The notes under the pieces were generated by a model. The model was not told where the DNA came from, did not search any database, and saw only the letters and a list, made by a program, of their open reading frames with translations. DNA of 64,000 nt from Symbiodinium natans (taxonomy: Eukaryota; Sar; Dinophyceae; Suessiales; Symbiodiniaceae). The stretch is from the NCBI GenBank assembly GCA_905221605.1, contig CAJNDS010001347.1, positions 259,501-323,500 of the forward strand. Reading direction: 5' to 3'. How positions within the stretch are numbered: the first letter of the stretch is position 1; every line of letters starts with the position of its first letter. Shown here in pieces: positions 55,795 through 64,000 of this stretch. Position numbers and translations under genes: made by a program.

Positions 55795-57349
55795 CTAAGG
55801 CTACGCTGCTAGACCCTCTAAACCCTGAACACCTACTTTGTATGGCTTCCTAAACCCTAAACCCTACCCAGAGGGCCCATGTGTAGTACTTTTTATGAAA
55901 AACTAGGTACCCGAAACCATGAAAATAAACTCCCGAACCGAAAAGATGCACCATCTGGCTCATAGCCTCCAGGTCCAAGTAAAGCTTTCTATGCATTTTG
56001 CTCTTCTCTTTCTTTTGGGGGGGGGGGGGGGGCAGAAGTAGAAATAAGGTTTGCGGTCTATAGGTGTTCACCATTGGGATAGAAGCCCTAAATCATAAAA
56101 CCGTGGGGCAGGAATGTAAAGGGTCGAGCAACAAAACTGTCACGAGGGTGGGAGGGGGGGGGGGGTGGCCGAAACCTTGAGCCCGCCCGGGCCTGCCCTT
56201 GACTGTTAAAGGTTAGGTTTTAGGGTTTGGGGCTTTTAGGGTTGGAGGTTGAGGATGTCGGGTATAATTCTCCAGGTGTTTCAATTCGGGCTTAGGGCTT
56301 AGGATTTTGGGTTTAGGGTTTAGAGTTTAGGGTTTAGGGTCTAGGGTCTAGGGTTTAGGGTTTAGGGTTTAGGGTTTAGGGTTTAGGGTTTAGGGTTTAG
56401 GGTTTAGGGTTTAGGGTTTAGGGTTTAGGGTTTAGGGTTTAGGGTTTAGGGTTTAGGGTTTAGGGTTTAGGGTTTAGGGTTTAGGGTTTAGGGTTTAGGG
56501 TTTAGGGTTTAGGGTTTAGGGTTTAGGGTTTAGGATTTAGGGTGATCATATGAGACGAAGGTTCAATGAACTGTCGATTCGGAAACTTCCCGCGGGTCTG
56601 CAGGTACAGCGCGAAAGGCGAGGACAGCAACCTGATGCTGAGATTTAGGGTTTAGGGTTTAGGGTTTAGGGTTTAGGGTTTAGGGTTTAGTGCTTAGGGT
56701 TTGGGGTTTAGGGTTTGGGGTTTGCGGTTTAGGGTTAGGCTTTGGGATTTGGGGTTTCGGGTTTGGGGTTTTGGGTTTGGGGTTTTGGGTATGGGGTTTC
56801 GGATCTGGGGCTTAGGGTTTAGCTTTTAGGGTTTAGGGTTTAGGCTACTGCACTGTGCTTAGGAAGTTAGGAACTAGGGCCCATAAACCCGTGTGAAAAG
56901 TATTCCTCAATATGATCCTCTTAAATCGCCGCAAGGGAAAAATACAACCTATCCAAATTTGCCCTACCTGGGGGACTCTTGGGTTAACCCCAGCCCCCAC
57001 CGCCCCACCCCCATGAATGTCAGAGCCGGCAAATCAAAGACATCGAAGCAGGAAGGCATATTCTGGAACCTAAACACTAAACCCTAAAGCCTAGACCCTA
57101 AACCCTAAACCCCAAGCCCTGAACCCTAAACCCTAAACCCTAAACCCTAAACTACTTGACCCGAACCCTAAAACTGAAGCCCTAGATGCGATGTAAGGCA
57201 TCGAAGTTGATGGCTGGGTAAGGGCTGGGGAAACATCATCCCACCGTCTAGGCATCAAAGGAACCTGCTTTCGGCAAATCATTTAGAGGCTTCGGGGTTT
57301 AGGGGTTTAGGGGTTTAGGGTTTAGGGTTTAGGGTGCAGTGGTTTACAG
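55795..57349. repeat. Longest perfect TTTAGGG tract and variants
   Basis: A G-run lies at 56017-56031. TTTAGGG runs from about 56350 to 56535, about 26 nearly perfect units and the longest tract in the window. TTTAGGG/TTTGGGG variants lie at 56643-56850. CCCTAAA lies at 57080-57150. A minus-strand coding-like block (ICRKQVPLMPRRWDDVSPAL) lies at about 57190-57285. Confidence 0.85.
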
Positions 57350-57436
57350 GTATGGCGGTTTGGCGTTCGTGAGGGTCAGATTTGCAAGGTCTTGGCGGAC
57401 AAGCCTTGCCAGGCAGCCACGAAACAAAAGCATGAG
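57350..57436 (+). CDS. Candidate exon with clean splice sites
   Basis: GTTTACAG|G opens exactly 29 codons, VWRFGVREGQICKVLADKPC then QAATKQKHE, ending at GAG|GTAGCT. A degenerate telomere-like tract lies directly upstream. The composition is like a soluble protein. The family is not recognised. Confidence 0.6.
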
Positions 57437-57884
57437 GTAGCTATGGTACTATGGTGTAGGCGCTAAGGATTTAGGACGCGAAGCCGAAACCTCTGCAAAA
57501 AACTCCAAAGTCTAACCACCCTAAACCCTAAACCCTGAATGCAGGCACAGGCGCATTGCAAAGAGCCCTGCTAAGGCCGTATTCAGCTCTGCCAGCTGTA
57601 GTGGTGCCAGACAGGCCACTACCAGAGTACCTAAGGAGCAGAGAAGTTAGGGTCTAGGGTTTAGGGTTTAGGGTTTAGGGTTTGGGGTTTGGGGTTTGGG
57701 GTTTAGGGCGCTTGCTCCATGGAAAACCCGGTATACCCGAAAACCCAAGACATCGGCAAACAAAAAGCTGCCTCCTGGACCCCGAACACTTTAAGGGTTT
57801 AGGGGTTGGGGCTTATTGGGCTTAACCCTTAACCTTTAACCCTTAACCCTAAACCCTAAACCTAAACCCTAAGCCCTAGATTAG
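57437..57884. repeat. Telomere-like repeat and a coding-like block
   Basis: A plus-strand block after AATGCAG|G (57541-57648) is open in two frames and may be an exon. TTTAGGG/TTTGGGG lies at 57655-57708. CCCTTAA and CCCTAAA lie at 57820-57878. Confidence 0.6.
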
Positions 57885-58015
57885 GACAACCTTCGAAGGG
57901 CGTCTAAAAAACACGACGGGTCGGGCAGAGGCACTGGCAATGTTACCAAGTCGACTTGTCCAGAACGTCGCTCCTCGGCTTGAAAGGAAGCTGGCAGGCT
58001 TCAGGGATGTGTTGG
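57885..58015 (+). CDS. Candidate exon, amphipathic
   Basis: GATTAG|G opens TTFEGRLKNTTGRAEALAML, then PSRLVQNVAPRLERKLAGFR, ending at TTGG|GTTTAGGG. Both boundaries fall at telomere-like units. It is one of the longest clean exon candidates (131 nt). Confidence 0.65.
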
Positions 58016-58398
58016 GTTTAGGGTGCTTAGGTAGGGTTTAGGGTTTAGGGTTTAGGGTTTAGGGTTTAGGGTTTAGGGTTTAGGGTTTAGGGTTTAGGGT
58101 TTAGGGTTTAGGGTTTAGGAAGGAAGGAAGGAAGGAATCGACCAGTGGCATACGGCCACGGCCTCCCGCACTCTTCCCCGCTGAGCATCTCGGGAGGCCT
58201 CCGCAAGCGTCATCGGCCCCCTCCGCCAGAGGTTCCAGAGGGGGTACTAGTAAAAATAAAGAAAAAAGCCGGAAGTGGCCCAAGTAGGGGGCTTGGGGAC
58301 GAAAGGGGGGGTCTGGGCCGGAAGAGGGGACGTGCGAATGCGGGAGGAGGCGGAAGCCTGAAATACGTGGATGCTGACAACGAAACTGTGCCCCTTTT
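58016..58398. repeat. TTTAGGG tract, GGAA run and flank
   Basis: TTTAGGG lies at 58032-58118 (12 units), ending in a short GGAA repeat (58119-58136). The remaining sequence is G-rich, downstream of the 494-codon ORF. A 97-codon plus-strand frame (58145-58438) lacks protein-like order. Confidence 0.7.
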
Positions 58399-59883
58399 TT
58401 ACTCGAGCGCCGGGCAGAGCGTGTCTCGCTCTAAGTAGGCGTGGCCTTCGGCACACAGTGCTCGAGAGGCTGAGAGTACGAGCCGATTGGCTGCATCGTC
58501 AGCAAGGCTGGGCTCTCTACGGCAAAGCTCCTGCTGAAGAGCAGTGACGGACGTGCCGCCGTGACGGCGTATGAAGGCCAAAGCCCACCTGCGAATGTGC
58601 TTAAGGCGGAGGGCTGGCTTGTGCACGGCCGAGGACCCGGCACCTTGCTGGCACTGTTCGGCCGCAGCACAGAGGTGCGACAGTAGCTCCTGTGAGGCTG
58701 TAGGTCGACGCCGGCGAGGGCTAGCGGCGAGAAGGCGTGCCCAAGTGCACCAACAATCCGGGCACAGCTGGAGCGCTGGGGAGGAGCTGTGGTAGGCCCG
58801 ATGTGCACCAGAGTACCAGCGGCAGGATCCCCTGGGGTGAACGGTGATGTTGCAGGAAACGCATGCCGCAGGACCAGCCTGTTTGCACCAGATGCAAGGT
58901 AGGGGCACAATGGGCAGCTCCGGGAGACGCACCCCACCGCAAGTCCAGCAGCAGGCTAAAGGTGCAGGAAGCACCGGGACACAGGTGCAGGGCACTGCCA
59001 GGGCTGAGGAGGCCTCTGACCACGAGGGTAAGTCTGGGGCCCAGGACGGCAGCGTTTCGGAGATGATGGCACCGCCATGTTGGAGGAGCAGGCTGATGAT
59101 GGTAGAATCTGACAGGCGCCCACAGGGATGCATAGATCGGAGACGTGCCGCAGCGGCCTCAGGCCGAAGCAAAGCCCAGCGCAGCTCACGGATGAGTCTT
59201 TGTCCTGCGTCGGACTGGAGCCAGGCTGTGAGGGAAGAAGATGAATTACGGAGTGGCGGTCGGTCATCAACCTGACCTTCCCCGGGCATATCGCCGTCAG
59301 CAGCTGGCAGAGCAGCACGGCACAAAGCTAGCCAAGTGGTAGTGCGTGCCTGGTAAGCCTGCCGAAGTTTCCGGAGGCCGAGCAGCAGGCACTGCGTGAG
59401 GCGTACCGCGGGAAGAATGGCAGTCCGACTCTTGGACAAGAGCTGGAGTTCATGCTGCAAGGCCCCCGGCTGGCGAAGGGTGGCATAGAGCTCGAGCTCT
59501 GCTTGTCGCAGGCTGTCTGCCTCGAGGGGGGACAGGTTGCACAGCGATACCCCCAGGAAGCGGGGGATGACACCCCGGTACGCCAGATCACTACCTCTTT
59601 CCCGGTTGGTGGCGACTCTGCTGCTGCCGGCCACATCGGTGGAAAGATTGGCTTCCCAGCCCGGAAGGGGAACGAGCCAACGCCAAGCTGAGAGCACTGG
59701 CCAACGCACCGCAGCTCCATCGGAGCAGGGAGGAGGAAGGGATGTTGGAGCAGTGGAATGCAGGCGTTGGCGCCACGTGTGGGCGGCAGCTTGTAGGGCG
59801 GGAAGCGGCTGGATTGCTTGGAGCTCTGCCTCTACGTCATCACGCAGGATGTCTACTAATGGAGCCATTGCGGGGCAGGCCAT
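58399..59883 (-). CDS. 494-codon protein with Cys/His finger region
   Basis: An intronless frame starts at ATG 59883 (GTCATGG) and ends at 58399. The first 280 residues are Leu/Ala/Arg-rich and helical, with HELQLLSKSRTAILPAVRLT and RLTQCLLLGLRKL segments. Residues about 315-385 are Cys-rich: CCWTCGG, CIWCKQAG, CVSCNITVH, GSC and CPDCWC. This is the spacing of a PHD- or treble-clef-like zinc site (pairs of C-x2-C with an intervening His). The last about 75 residues, from LKHIRRWALAFIRRHGG, look like a winged-helix or other small helical domain. GC-rich codon use differs from the copia element. The start codon lies 5 bp from a TTTAGGG tract. The function is unknown; a chromatin or transposon-related role is only a guess. 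Confidence 0.7.
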   Translation of the reverse strand: MACPAMAPLVDILRDDVEAELQAIQPLPALQAAAHTWRQRLHSTAPTSLPPPCSDGAAVRWPVLSAWRWLVPLPGWEANLSTDVAGSSRVATNRERGSDLAYRGVIPRFLGVSLCNLSPLEADSLRQAELELYATLRQPGALQHELQLLSKSRTAILPAVRLTQCLLLGLRKLRQAYQARTTTWLALCRAALPAADGDMPGEGQVDDRPPLRNSSSSLTAWLQSDAGQRLIRELRWALLRPEAAAARLRSMHPCGRLSDSTIISLLLQHGGAIISETLPSWAPDLPSWSEASSALAVPCTCVPVLPAPLACCWTCGGVRLPELPIVPLPCIWCKQAGPAACVSCNITVHPRGSCRWYSGAHRAYHSSSPALQLCPDCWCTWARLLAASPRRRRPTASQELLSHLCAAAEQCQQGAGSSAVHKPALRLKHIRRWALAFIRRHGGTSVTALQQELCRREPSLADDAANRLVLSASRALCAEGHAYLERDTLCPALE

Positions 59884-60628
59884 GACGGTTTAGGGTTTAG
59901 GGTTTAGGGTTTAGGGTTTAGGGTTTAGGGTTTGGGGTTTAGGGTTTAGGGTTTAGGGTTTAGGGGTCTAGGGTTTAGGGTTTAGGGTTTTTTATCGTTT
60001 AGGGTTTAGGGTTTAGGGTTTAGGCTTAGGGGTTAGGGTTTAGGGTTTAGGGTCTAGGGTGTTTAAGTACTGAAGGCTCCTTAGGGTGCAGGCTTTCGGG
60101 GCGATAGGGAATGGCATTCGTCCCTGTAGCACAAGCATAGCTGTAGCCAGAGCACGGACGCCAGCCAGGCTCATTGACCACATTTCGAAGCCTGCACGGT
60201 TAGGGTTTAGGGTTTAGGGTTTAGGGTTTAGGGTTTAGGGTTTAGGGTTTAGGGTTTAGGGTTTAGGGTTTAGGGTTCAGGGTTTAGGGTTCAGGGTTCA
60301 GGGTTTAGGGTTCCGGGTTTAGGGCTTAGGGTTTAAGAGATTTGGGTTTTGGTTTTAGGGCCTAGGGCTTAGGGGGACCAATTCAGTGAATCCAGCAAGT
60401 CACCGACTCCGCATCTCTGCCCTGCGCGGCAGGGCAGAGTCAGTGATTTGCGGGCTTCAGTGAACTGGAAGCCCTGAACCCTAAACCCTAAACCCTAAAC
60501 CCTAAACCCTAAACCCTAAACCCCAAACCCCAAACCCCTAAACCGCAATCTGTTTAGGGTTTAAGGTGCTTAAAGCTAAGAAAGCTAAGGGCTTAGAGCT
60601 CAGGACTTCTCTCGTCTTAAGGCTGCAG
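59884..60628. repeat. TTTAGGG tracts and a long hairpin
   Basis: TTTAGGG lies at 59888-60060 and 60200-60345, with TTCAGGG variants. CCCTAAA lies at 60476-60545. A minus-strand coding-like block (AGFEMWSMSLAGVRALATAM) lies at about 60085-60195. The hairpin at 60378-60468 is listed separately. Confidence 0.8.
60378..60468. mobile_element. Hairpin sequence, family F (single copy)
   Basis: CCAATTCAGTGAATCCAGCA at the left pairs with the right arm, which reads TGATTTGCGGGCTTCAGTGA and then ACTGG, with about six mismatches. A second internal hairpin CTGCCCTGC/GCAGGGCAG lies in the loop. No target duplication is clear, because telomere-like repeat lies on both sides. Confidence 0.5.
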
Positions 60629-60697
60629 GTGCGACATAGCGGGACAAGAGGAGCAGCGCGGAACATCGCCGCACTCTGAAGCTGCGAGGACTGCTGG
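60629..60697 (+). CDS. Candidate exon
   Basis: GGCTGCAG|G opens CDIAGQEEQRGTSPHSEAAR, then TAG (Thr-Ala-Gly), and closes at TGG|GTTTAGGGG. It is hydrophilic. The donor is the first base of the repeat tract. Confidence 0.45.
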
Positions 60698-61709
60698 GTT
60701 TAGGGGTTAGGGGTTTAGGGGTTTAGGGGTTTAGGGTTTAGGGTTTAGGGTTTAAGGGTTGAGGTGTTGAGGGGTTTAGGGTTTAGGGTTTGAAGAGTTT
60801 CGGGCGGATGCACTAGGAGAGGAACGGTGCTCACACATGGCAGGTCTGGGGCACTTGCTGGGCCTAACCCCTCAACGAGAGAAACCAATGGATAGGACTT
60901 GGGGTTTAGGGTTTAGGGTTTCTCTAGGCCCCAAAACCCAAAACCAATGCTTAGGAACTTAGGCCAGGAGAAATAAAATCCTATAAGTCCTGAACTCTCA
61001 ACCTTCAACCCTGAACCCTGACACTAAACCCTGAACCTCCAAACCTCTACGTAAACCCTAAACCCTAAACCCTGCAAGCATGCCTATGTAGCTACAGAAG
61101 ATGGTAGCGCTGGTAGCGACCAGAGCGGTCCTGGAAAGATAATTTCGGTCGTGGGGTTCAGGGTCTGGGCTTAGGGTGCAGGTTTGTAAAGGGCTAAGAA
61201 GGTCCGTAGGATTCAGGGCTGTAGAGTTGGTCGACTTGATGCCAGTGAGGGAGATATTCCCCTCACAAAGGTCCCTTTAAGCTCTTCTTAGAGGTGATGA
61301 GGGTTTAGGGGTTTTTAGGGCTTATCCTTAAGGGCTTCACATTGCTGACATCTTAATATGATGGTCGTTCTTGATCCAGATTTGGCCAGAATTACAGGCT
61401 TTGGCAAGGCAAAGGGGATGAAGGTTTGGGGCTGAGGGTCATGAGCGCTTGCGGTTGCCCTTGCGTCCGAGCTGCTTCTTGCCGCATGCACTCTTGCAGC
61501 ATCGCAACAGATCCTCTGAGAACTACCAGACCTTTCAAACGCCTTAATGCTACAAGTGCGTTCGGTATTGATGTAGAAGACGAGCCGTCCACAAGCGTTC
61601 CACCCTAAACCCGAAACCCGAAACCCGAAACCCTAAACCCTAAACCCTAAACCCTACACCCCTAACCCCTAAGCCCCAAACCCTAGCGCCCCGTCCTCCA
61701 CGCTCCCAC
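60698..61709. repeat. Telomere-like repeat and unresolved coding-like blocks
   Basis: TTTAGGG lies at 60698-60785 and CCCTAAA at 61052-61074 and 61605-61660. A plus-strand block (AYVATEDGSAGSDQSGPG) lies at 61084-61137, and a 66-codon minus-strand frame at 61392-61592. Neither has clear edges. Confidence 0.55.
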
Positions 61710-61770
61710 CTGCCATTTCTCCAAGGTGCCCTGCTGCGCTTTCCGCTCCAGGTAGATGGAGAACAAGAAC
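61710..61770 (-). CDS. Candidate exon with clean splice sites
   Basis: AAGTTGCAG|G opens FLFSIYLERKAQQGTLEKWQ, closing at CAG|GTGGGAG. It is 61 nt, phase 1 to phase 0. The hydrophobic start and charged end suggest the edge of a membrane helix. On the same strand upstream, 62403-62490 reads GMLSWRWVILGSVIQFLWFL, possibly the same gene. Confidence 0.55.
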
Positions 61771-62402
61771 CTGCAACTTGAGGTGATCATGGTGTTAGGC
61801 TTAGGGTTTAGGGTTTAGGGTTTAGGGTTTAGGGTTTAGGGTTTAGGGTTTAGGGTTTAGGGTTTAGGGTCTAGGGTCTAGGGTCTAGGGTCTAGGGTTT
61901 AGGGTTTACGGTTCAGGGTTTAGGGTTTAGGGTTTCGGTCTAATTAGGGTTTAGGGTTTAGGGTCTAGGGTTCAGGGGTTGGGGGTGCACTTCGTTGGAT
62001 CTTAGGTTCTTGCAGGTTCTTCGAGCCCTAAGTCATAGGGTCGCGTCTACCACTTCTGTACCTCCTGTATACCCTATGCCAACTAAGGGAGCCTACATGA
62101 GAACCCTTCAAAGGCGGCTGCTAGGGACCATATCAAAGGCCCATAGAACTACCCCCTAAGATTTCCAGACCCAAGAGTAACCTAGTAATGCCAAAACCCT
62201 AAATAAGGGAACCTTACCCCCCCCCCCCCCCCCAAAAAAAAAAAAAAAAAGGAATGAGCATCCGTGTACGGGATGCCAAAACCCTACGTGGGACTCTGTA
62301 CAGTTTAGTGGGTAAGAGCCATGAAATTGTAGGTAAAGAGAGTCCCAGGTAACCCTAAACCCTAAACCCTAAACCCCAAACCCTAAACCCTAAACCCAGA
62401 AC
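61771..62402. repeat. TTTAGGG tract, Cn-An run
   Basis: TTTAGGG lies at 61803-61968 with TCTAGGG variants. C17 followed by A18 lies at about 62217-62251. CCCTAAA lies at 62352-62395. Confidence 0.85.
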
Positions 62403-62490
62403 TGACGCAGCGAGCGCCTCGCCAAGAACCAGAGGAACTGGATGACCGAGCCAAGGATCACCCAGCGCCAAGAAAGCATGCCAAAAGCCT
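62403..62490 (-). CDS. Candidate exon, transmembrane helix
   Basis: The minus strand reads GMLSWRWVILGSVIQFLWFL, then ARRSLRQF, and meets GGGTTTAGGG at its 3' end. The helix followed by basic residues is typical of membrane proteins. The 5' edge is not resolved because a long G-run lies just beyond it. Confidence 0.5.
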
Positions 62491-62502
62491 CGCTTCAACC
62501 GA

Positions 62503-62510
62503 GAGGGGGT

Positions 62511-62558
<48 letters not shown>

Positions 62559-62578
62559 GGGGGTTTAGGGTTTAAGGT

Positions 62579-62612
<34 letters not shown>
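62503..62612 (+). repeat. Two long poly-G runs
   Basis: About 50 G, almost unbroken (62508-62557), are separated by one degenerate heptamer from about 32 more G (62581-62612). The strand bias and length favour G-quadruplex formation and make the assembly length uncertain. Confidence 0.9.
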
Positions 62613-62613
<1 letters not shown>

Positions 62614-63403
62614 GGGGTCGAGAGAGGGTCGGCTTGAGATCCTACCTAAACCGCAGCTTCCCAGAGGCTGAACGGGTCGACTAAACTGACAGGGTATACC
62701 TGTAACCCCAAATAGGTACAGTGTTATGGGCTAGACCTAGAAATTGAAGGGTAGTTGCTACTAAACTGTAGCTATTTGGGGTTCCAGGCAAACCCGCTCT
62801 GAATCTAGTCCCATAAGTCGTAGAAACTCTGCAAACCTTCGTCCTGGGGTGTATAGGGTGTACCTGAAGGCTCTGATGTAAGTCTTTTCGGGGTTATACC
62901 CTAAACCCTAAACCCTACGTACTACATTGGGTAGGCTGAGGGAGCAATTTCTTACACTGTAGGGTTTGGCATGTTGCCAGCGTTCCGGCTAAGCTAGCCC
63001 CCCCCCCCCCCCGGCTCTCCCCCCCGAAACCACCGCCTTCATGTCGTTGATGTGCACCTCTACCTGGCAGCATGCTCGACTTTGTCGGGTTTGGGGTTTA
63101 GGGTTTAGGGTTTAGAGTGGGTGGGAGGTGCTTAAACTCCTAAACAGGTTGGGCTTCGAGTCTTTGGGGCCCCAAAGCGCTAAAGAGGTTATGAAATGCT
63201 TCCGGCTGCATCAGGCTCGCAGAGGCTGGGCTCTTTGGGGTTTATGGAGACTATGGGGAGCATCAGCAACATCCCCCAGATGAGCGGCTGCAGGTGCCTT
63301 TGACTCTTCAGCAACTCTGAAGCCTAAACCCTAAACCAGAAGTTAAGCCTAAACCCTAAACCCTAAACCCTAAACACTAAACCCTAAACCCTAAACCCTA
63401 CGT
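62613..63403. repeat. Filler with short tracts and C-run
   Basis: A C-run lies at 62998-63012. TTTAGGG lies at 63093-63113 and CCCTAAA at 63350-63400. CCCTACGTACTACATTG (62911) recurs as CCCTACGTGCTACATTG at 63397. There is no convincing gene. Confidence 0.6.
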
Positions 63404-63478
63404 GCTACATTGCAAGTGATGCGCATCCAGCGTCTCCGCAGTCTCTACGTCTGGATTCAGCTCCACATGGCCTCACAG
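63404..63478 (+). CDS. Candidate exon, basic/aromatic
   Basis: An open block of 25 codons, ATLQVMRIQRLRSLYVWIQL then HMASQ, follows a CCCTAAA tract. CAAG at 63413-63416 may be the acceptor. It ends at a CAG|GGCTTAAGG boundary. The peptide is clearly protein-like, though the edges are weak. Confidence 0.45.
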
Positions 63479-63858
63479 GGCTTAAGGGTTATCGGGTCTA
63501 GGGTTGACAGGTAAGGCTTTAGGGTTGAGGTTTAGGGTTTAGGGTTTAGGGTTTAGGGTTTAGGGTTTAGGGTTTAGGGTTTAGGGTTTAGGGTTTGGGA
63601 TTAGGGATTAGGGTTTGGGGTTTAGGGGTCTTGGGTATCAGTCCAACTTCGCAAGTCTAGGGACCCCTCGGAAACTCGGGACCCCTCGGAAACTCGACTC
63701 ACCTGGTGACGAATTGAACCCTCACATGGCAATCAGCTTCATGGCCTCCTCGCAGTAAGAAACCCTAAACCCTAAACCCTACACCCTAAACCCTACACCC
63801 TAAACCGAAAACGGAGGGAATATGGACAACACACCCGGCAAGCAGCTGAGCTGTCCAG
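63479..63858. repeat. TTTAGGG tract, short tandem duplication, coding scrap
   Basis: TTTAGGG lies at 63530-63595. An 18-bp unit (GGGACCCCTCGGAAACTC) is tandemly repeated at about 63659-63694. A plus-strand scrap reads DSPGDELNPHMAISFMASSQ up to a TAA or GTAAGA donor at about 63757. CCCTAAA lies at 63761-63805. Confidence 0.65.
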
Positions 63859-63945
63859 CTGAAGCGATGGTTTCATGATGCGAATGCTTCGGTGCATGAG
63901 GAGCTTCGTAAGGCTAAGTTTGGTGGTGCTGAAGCTGACCAGTGA
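63859..63945 (+). CDS. Candidate terminal exon
   Basis: GTCCAG opens LKRWFHDANASVHEELRKAK, then FGGAEADQ, ending at TGA 63943-63945. It is strongly protein-like and charged, and is followed within a few bases by CCTTAAACCC repeat. Confidence 0.5.
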   Translation: MKRWFHDANASVHEELRKAKFGGAEADQ

Positions 63946-64000
63946 ACCTTAAACCCTAAACCCTAAACCCTAAGCCCTAAGCCCTAAGCCCTAAACCCTA
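63946..64000 (-). repeat. CCCTAAA/CCCTAAG tract at the window edge
   Basis: CCCTAAA units, then a short run of CCCTAAG, then CCCTAAA, continuing out of the window. Confidence 0.9.

Noticed and set aside
58145-58438. 97-codon plus-strand ORF downstream of the 494-codon gene
   Set aside because: Low-complexity Gly/Pro/Arg composition, no ATG start in the listed frame, and it overlaps the end of the better ORF.
1-64000. A true chromosome end within the window
   Set aside because: Tracts are short, in both orientations and separated by unique DNA throughout. None runs unbroken to either window edge for long enough.
1-64000. CRISPR arrays, because of regular spacing of repeat tracts
   Set aside because: Tract length, spacing and orientation vary, spacers are not of uniform length, and the genome is eukaryotic.
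1-64000. tRNA, rRNA or spliced-leader RNA genes
   Set aside because: No cloverleaf-like B-box context, rRNA core or intact leader followed by a GT donor was seen.

Overview
This window looks like nuclear DNA of a dinoflagellate, probably a symbiodiniacean-like or related core species. Four lines of evidence agree. (1) TTTAGGG/CCCTAAA heptamers occur throughout, in both orientations. (2) A relict of the dinoflagellate spliced leader (CATTTTGGCTCAAG directly before an ATG) sits in both copies of a 261-bp direct repeat. (3) Candidate exons follow dinoflagellate splice habits: AG|G acceptors, with GT and some GC or GA donors. (4) A Ty1/copia element of dinoflagellate type is present. No rRNA, tRNA, CRISPR or bacterial feature was found.

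Layout. 1-1106: telomere-like repeat with degenerate filler. 1107-7347: a 6.2-kb minus-strand unit bounded by the direct repeat. It carries acidic/low-complexity ORFs, a WW domain and CCCH zinc fingers, but no reverse transcriptase. 7348-46463: a patchwork in which unique blocks, mostly 50-130 bp, alternate with tracts of perfect and variant heptamers. Many blocks read as single protein-coding exons bounded by usable splice sites, so much of the repeat probably lies in introns. Hairpin (MITE-like) elements of at least five families are scattered here. 46464-53872: a complete copia-type LTR retrotransposon with identical 255-bp LTRs, inserted in a CCCTAAA tract. 53873-64000: the patchwork resumes, with a 494-codon minus-strand ORF carrying a Cys/His-rich finger region at 58399-59883.

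The main unusual result is that several hairpin elements sit inside reading frames. Removing the element plus one copy of its target duplication rejoins the frame. Families C and D do this as GT-AG or GC-AG introns (25207-25327, 19519-19631, 29115-29232). Families A and E also restore the frame but lack GT-AG ends (15792-15946, 55559-55698, 12452-12555). Heptamer tracts may behave similarly, since GGTTTAGGG supplies both a GT donor and a TTTAG|G acceptor: exons 42061-42170 and 41858-41971 join in phase across an 89-bp telomere-like intron. One tract is flanked by an 18-bp target duplication. Together this suggests a genome where transposons of the introner type and telomere-like DNA generate introns.

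All exon calls are by eye. They rest on open frame, protein-like composition and splice sites, not on transcript or database evidence.
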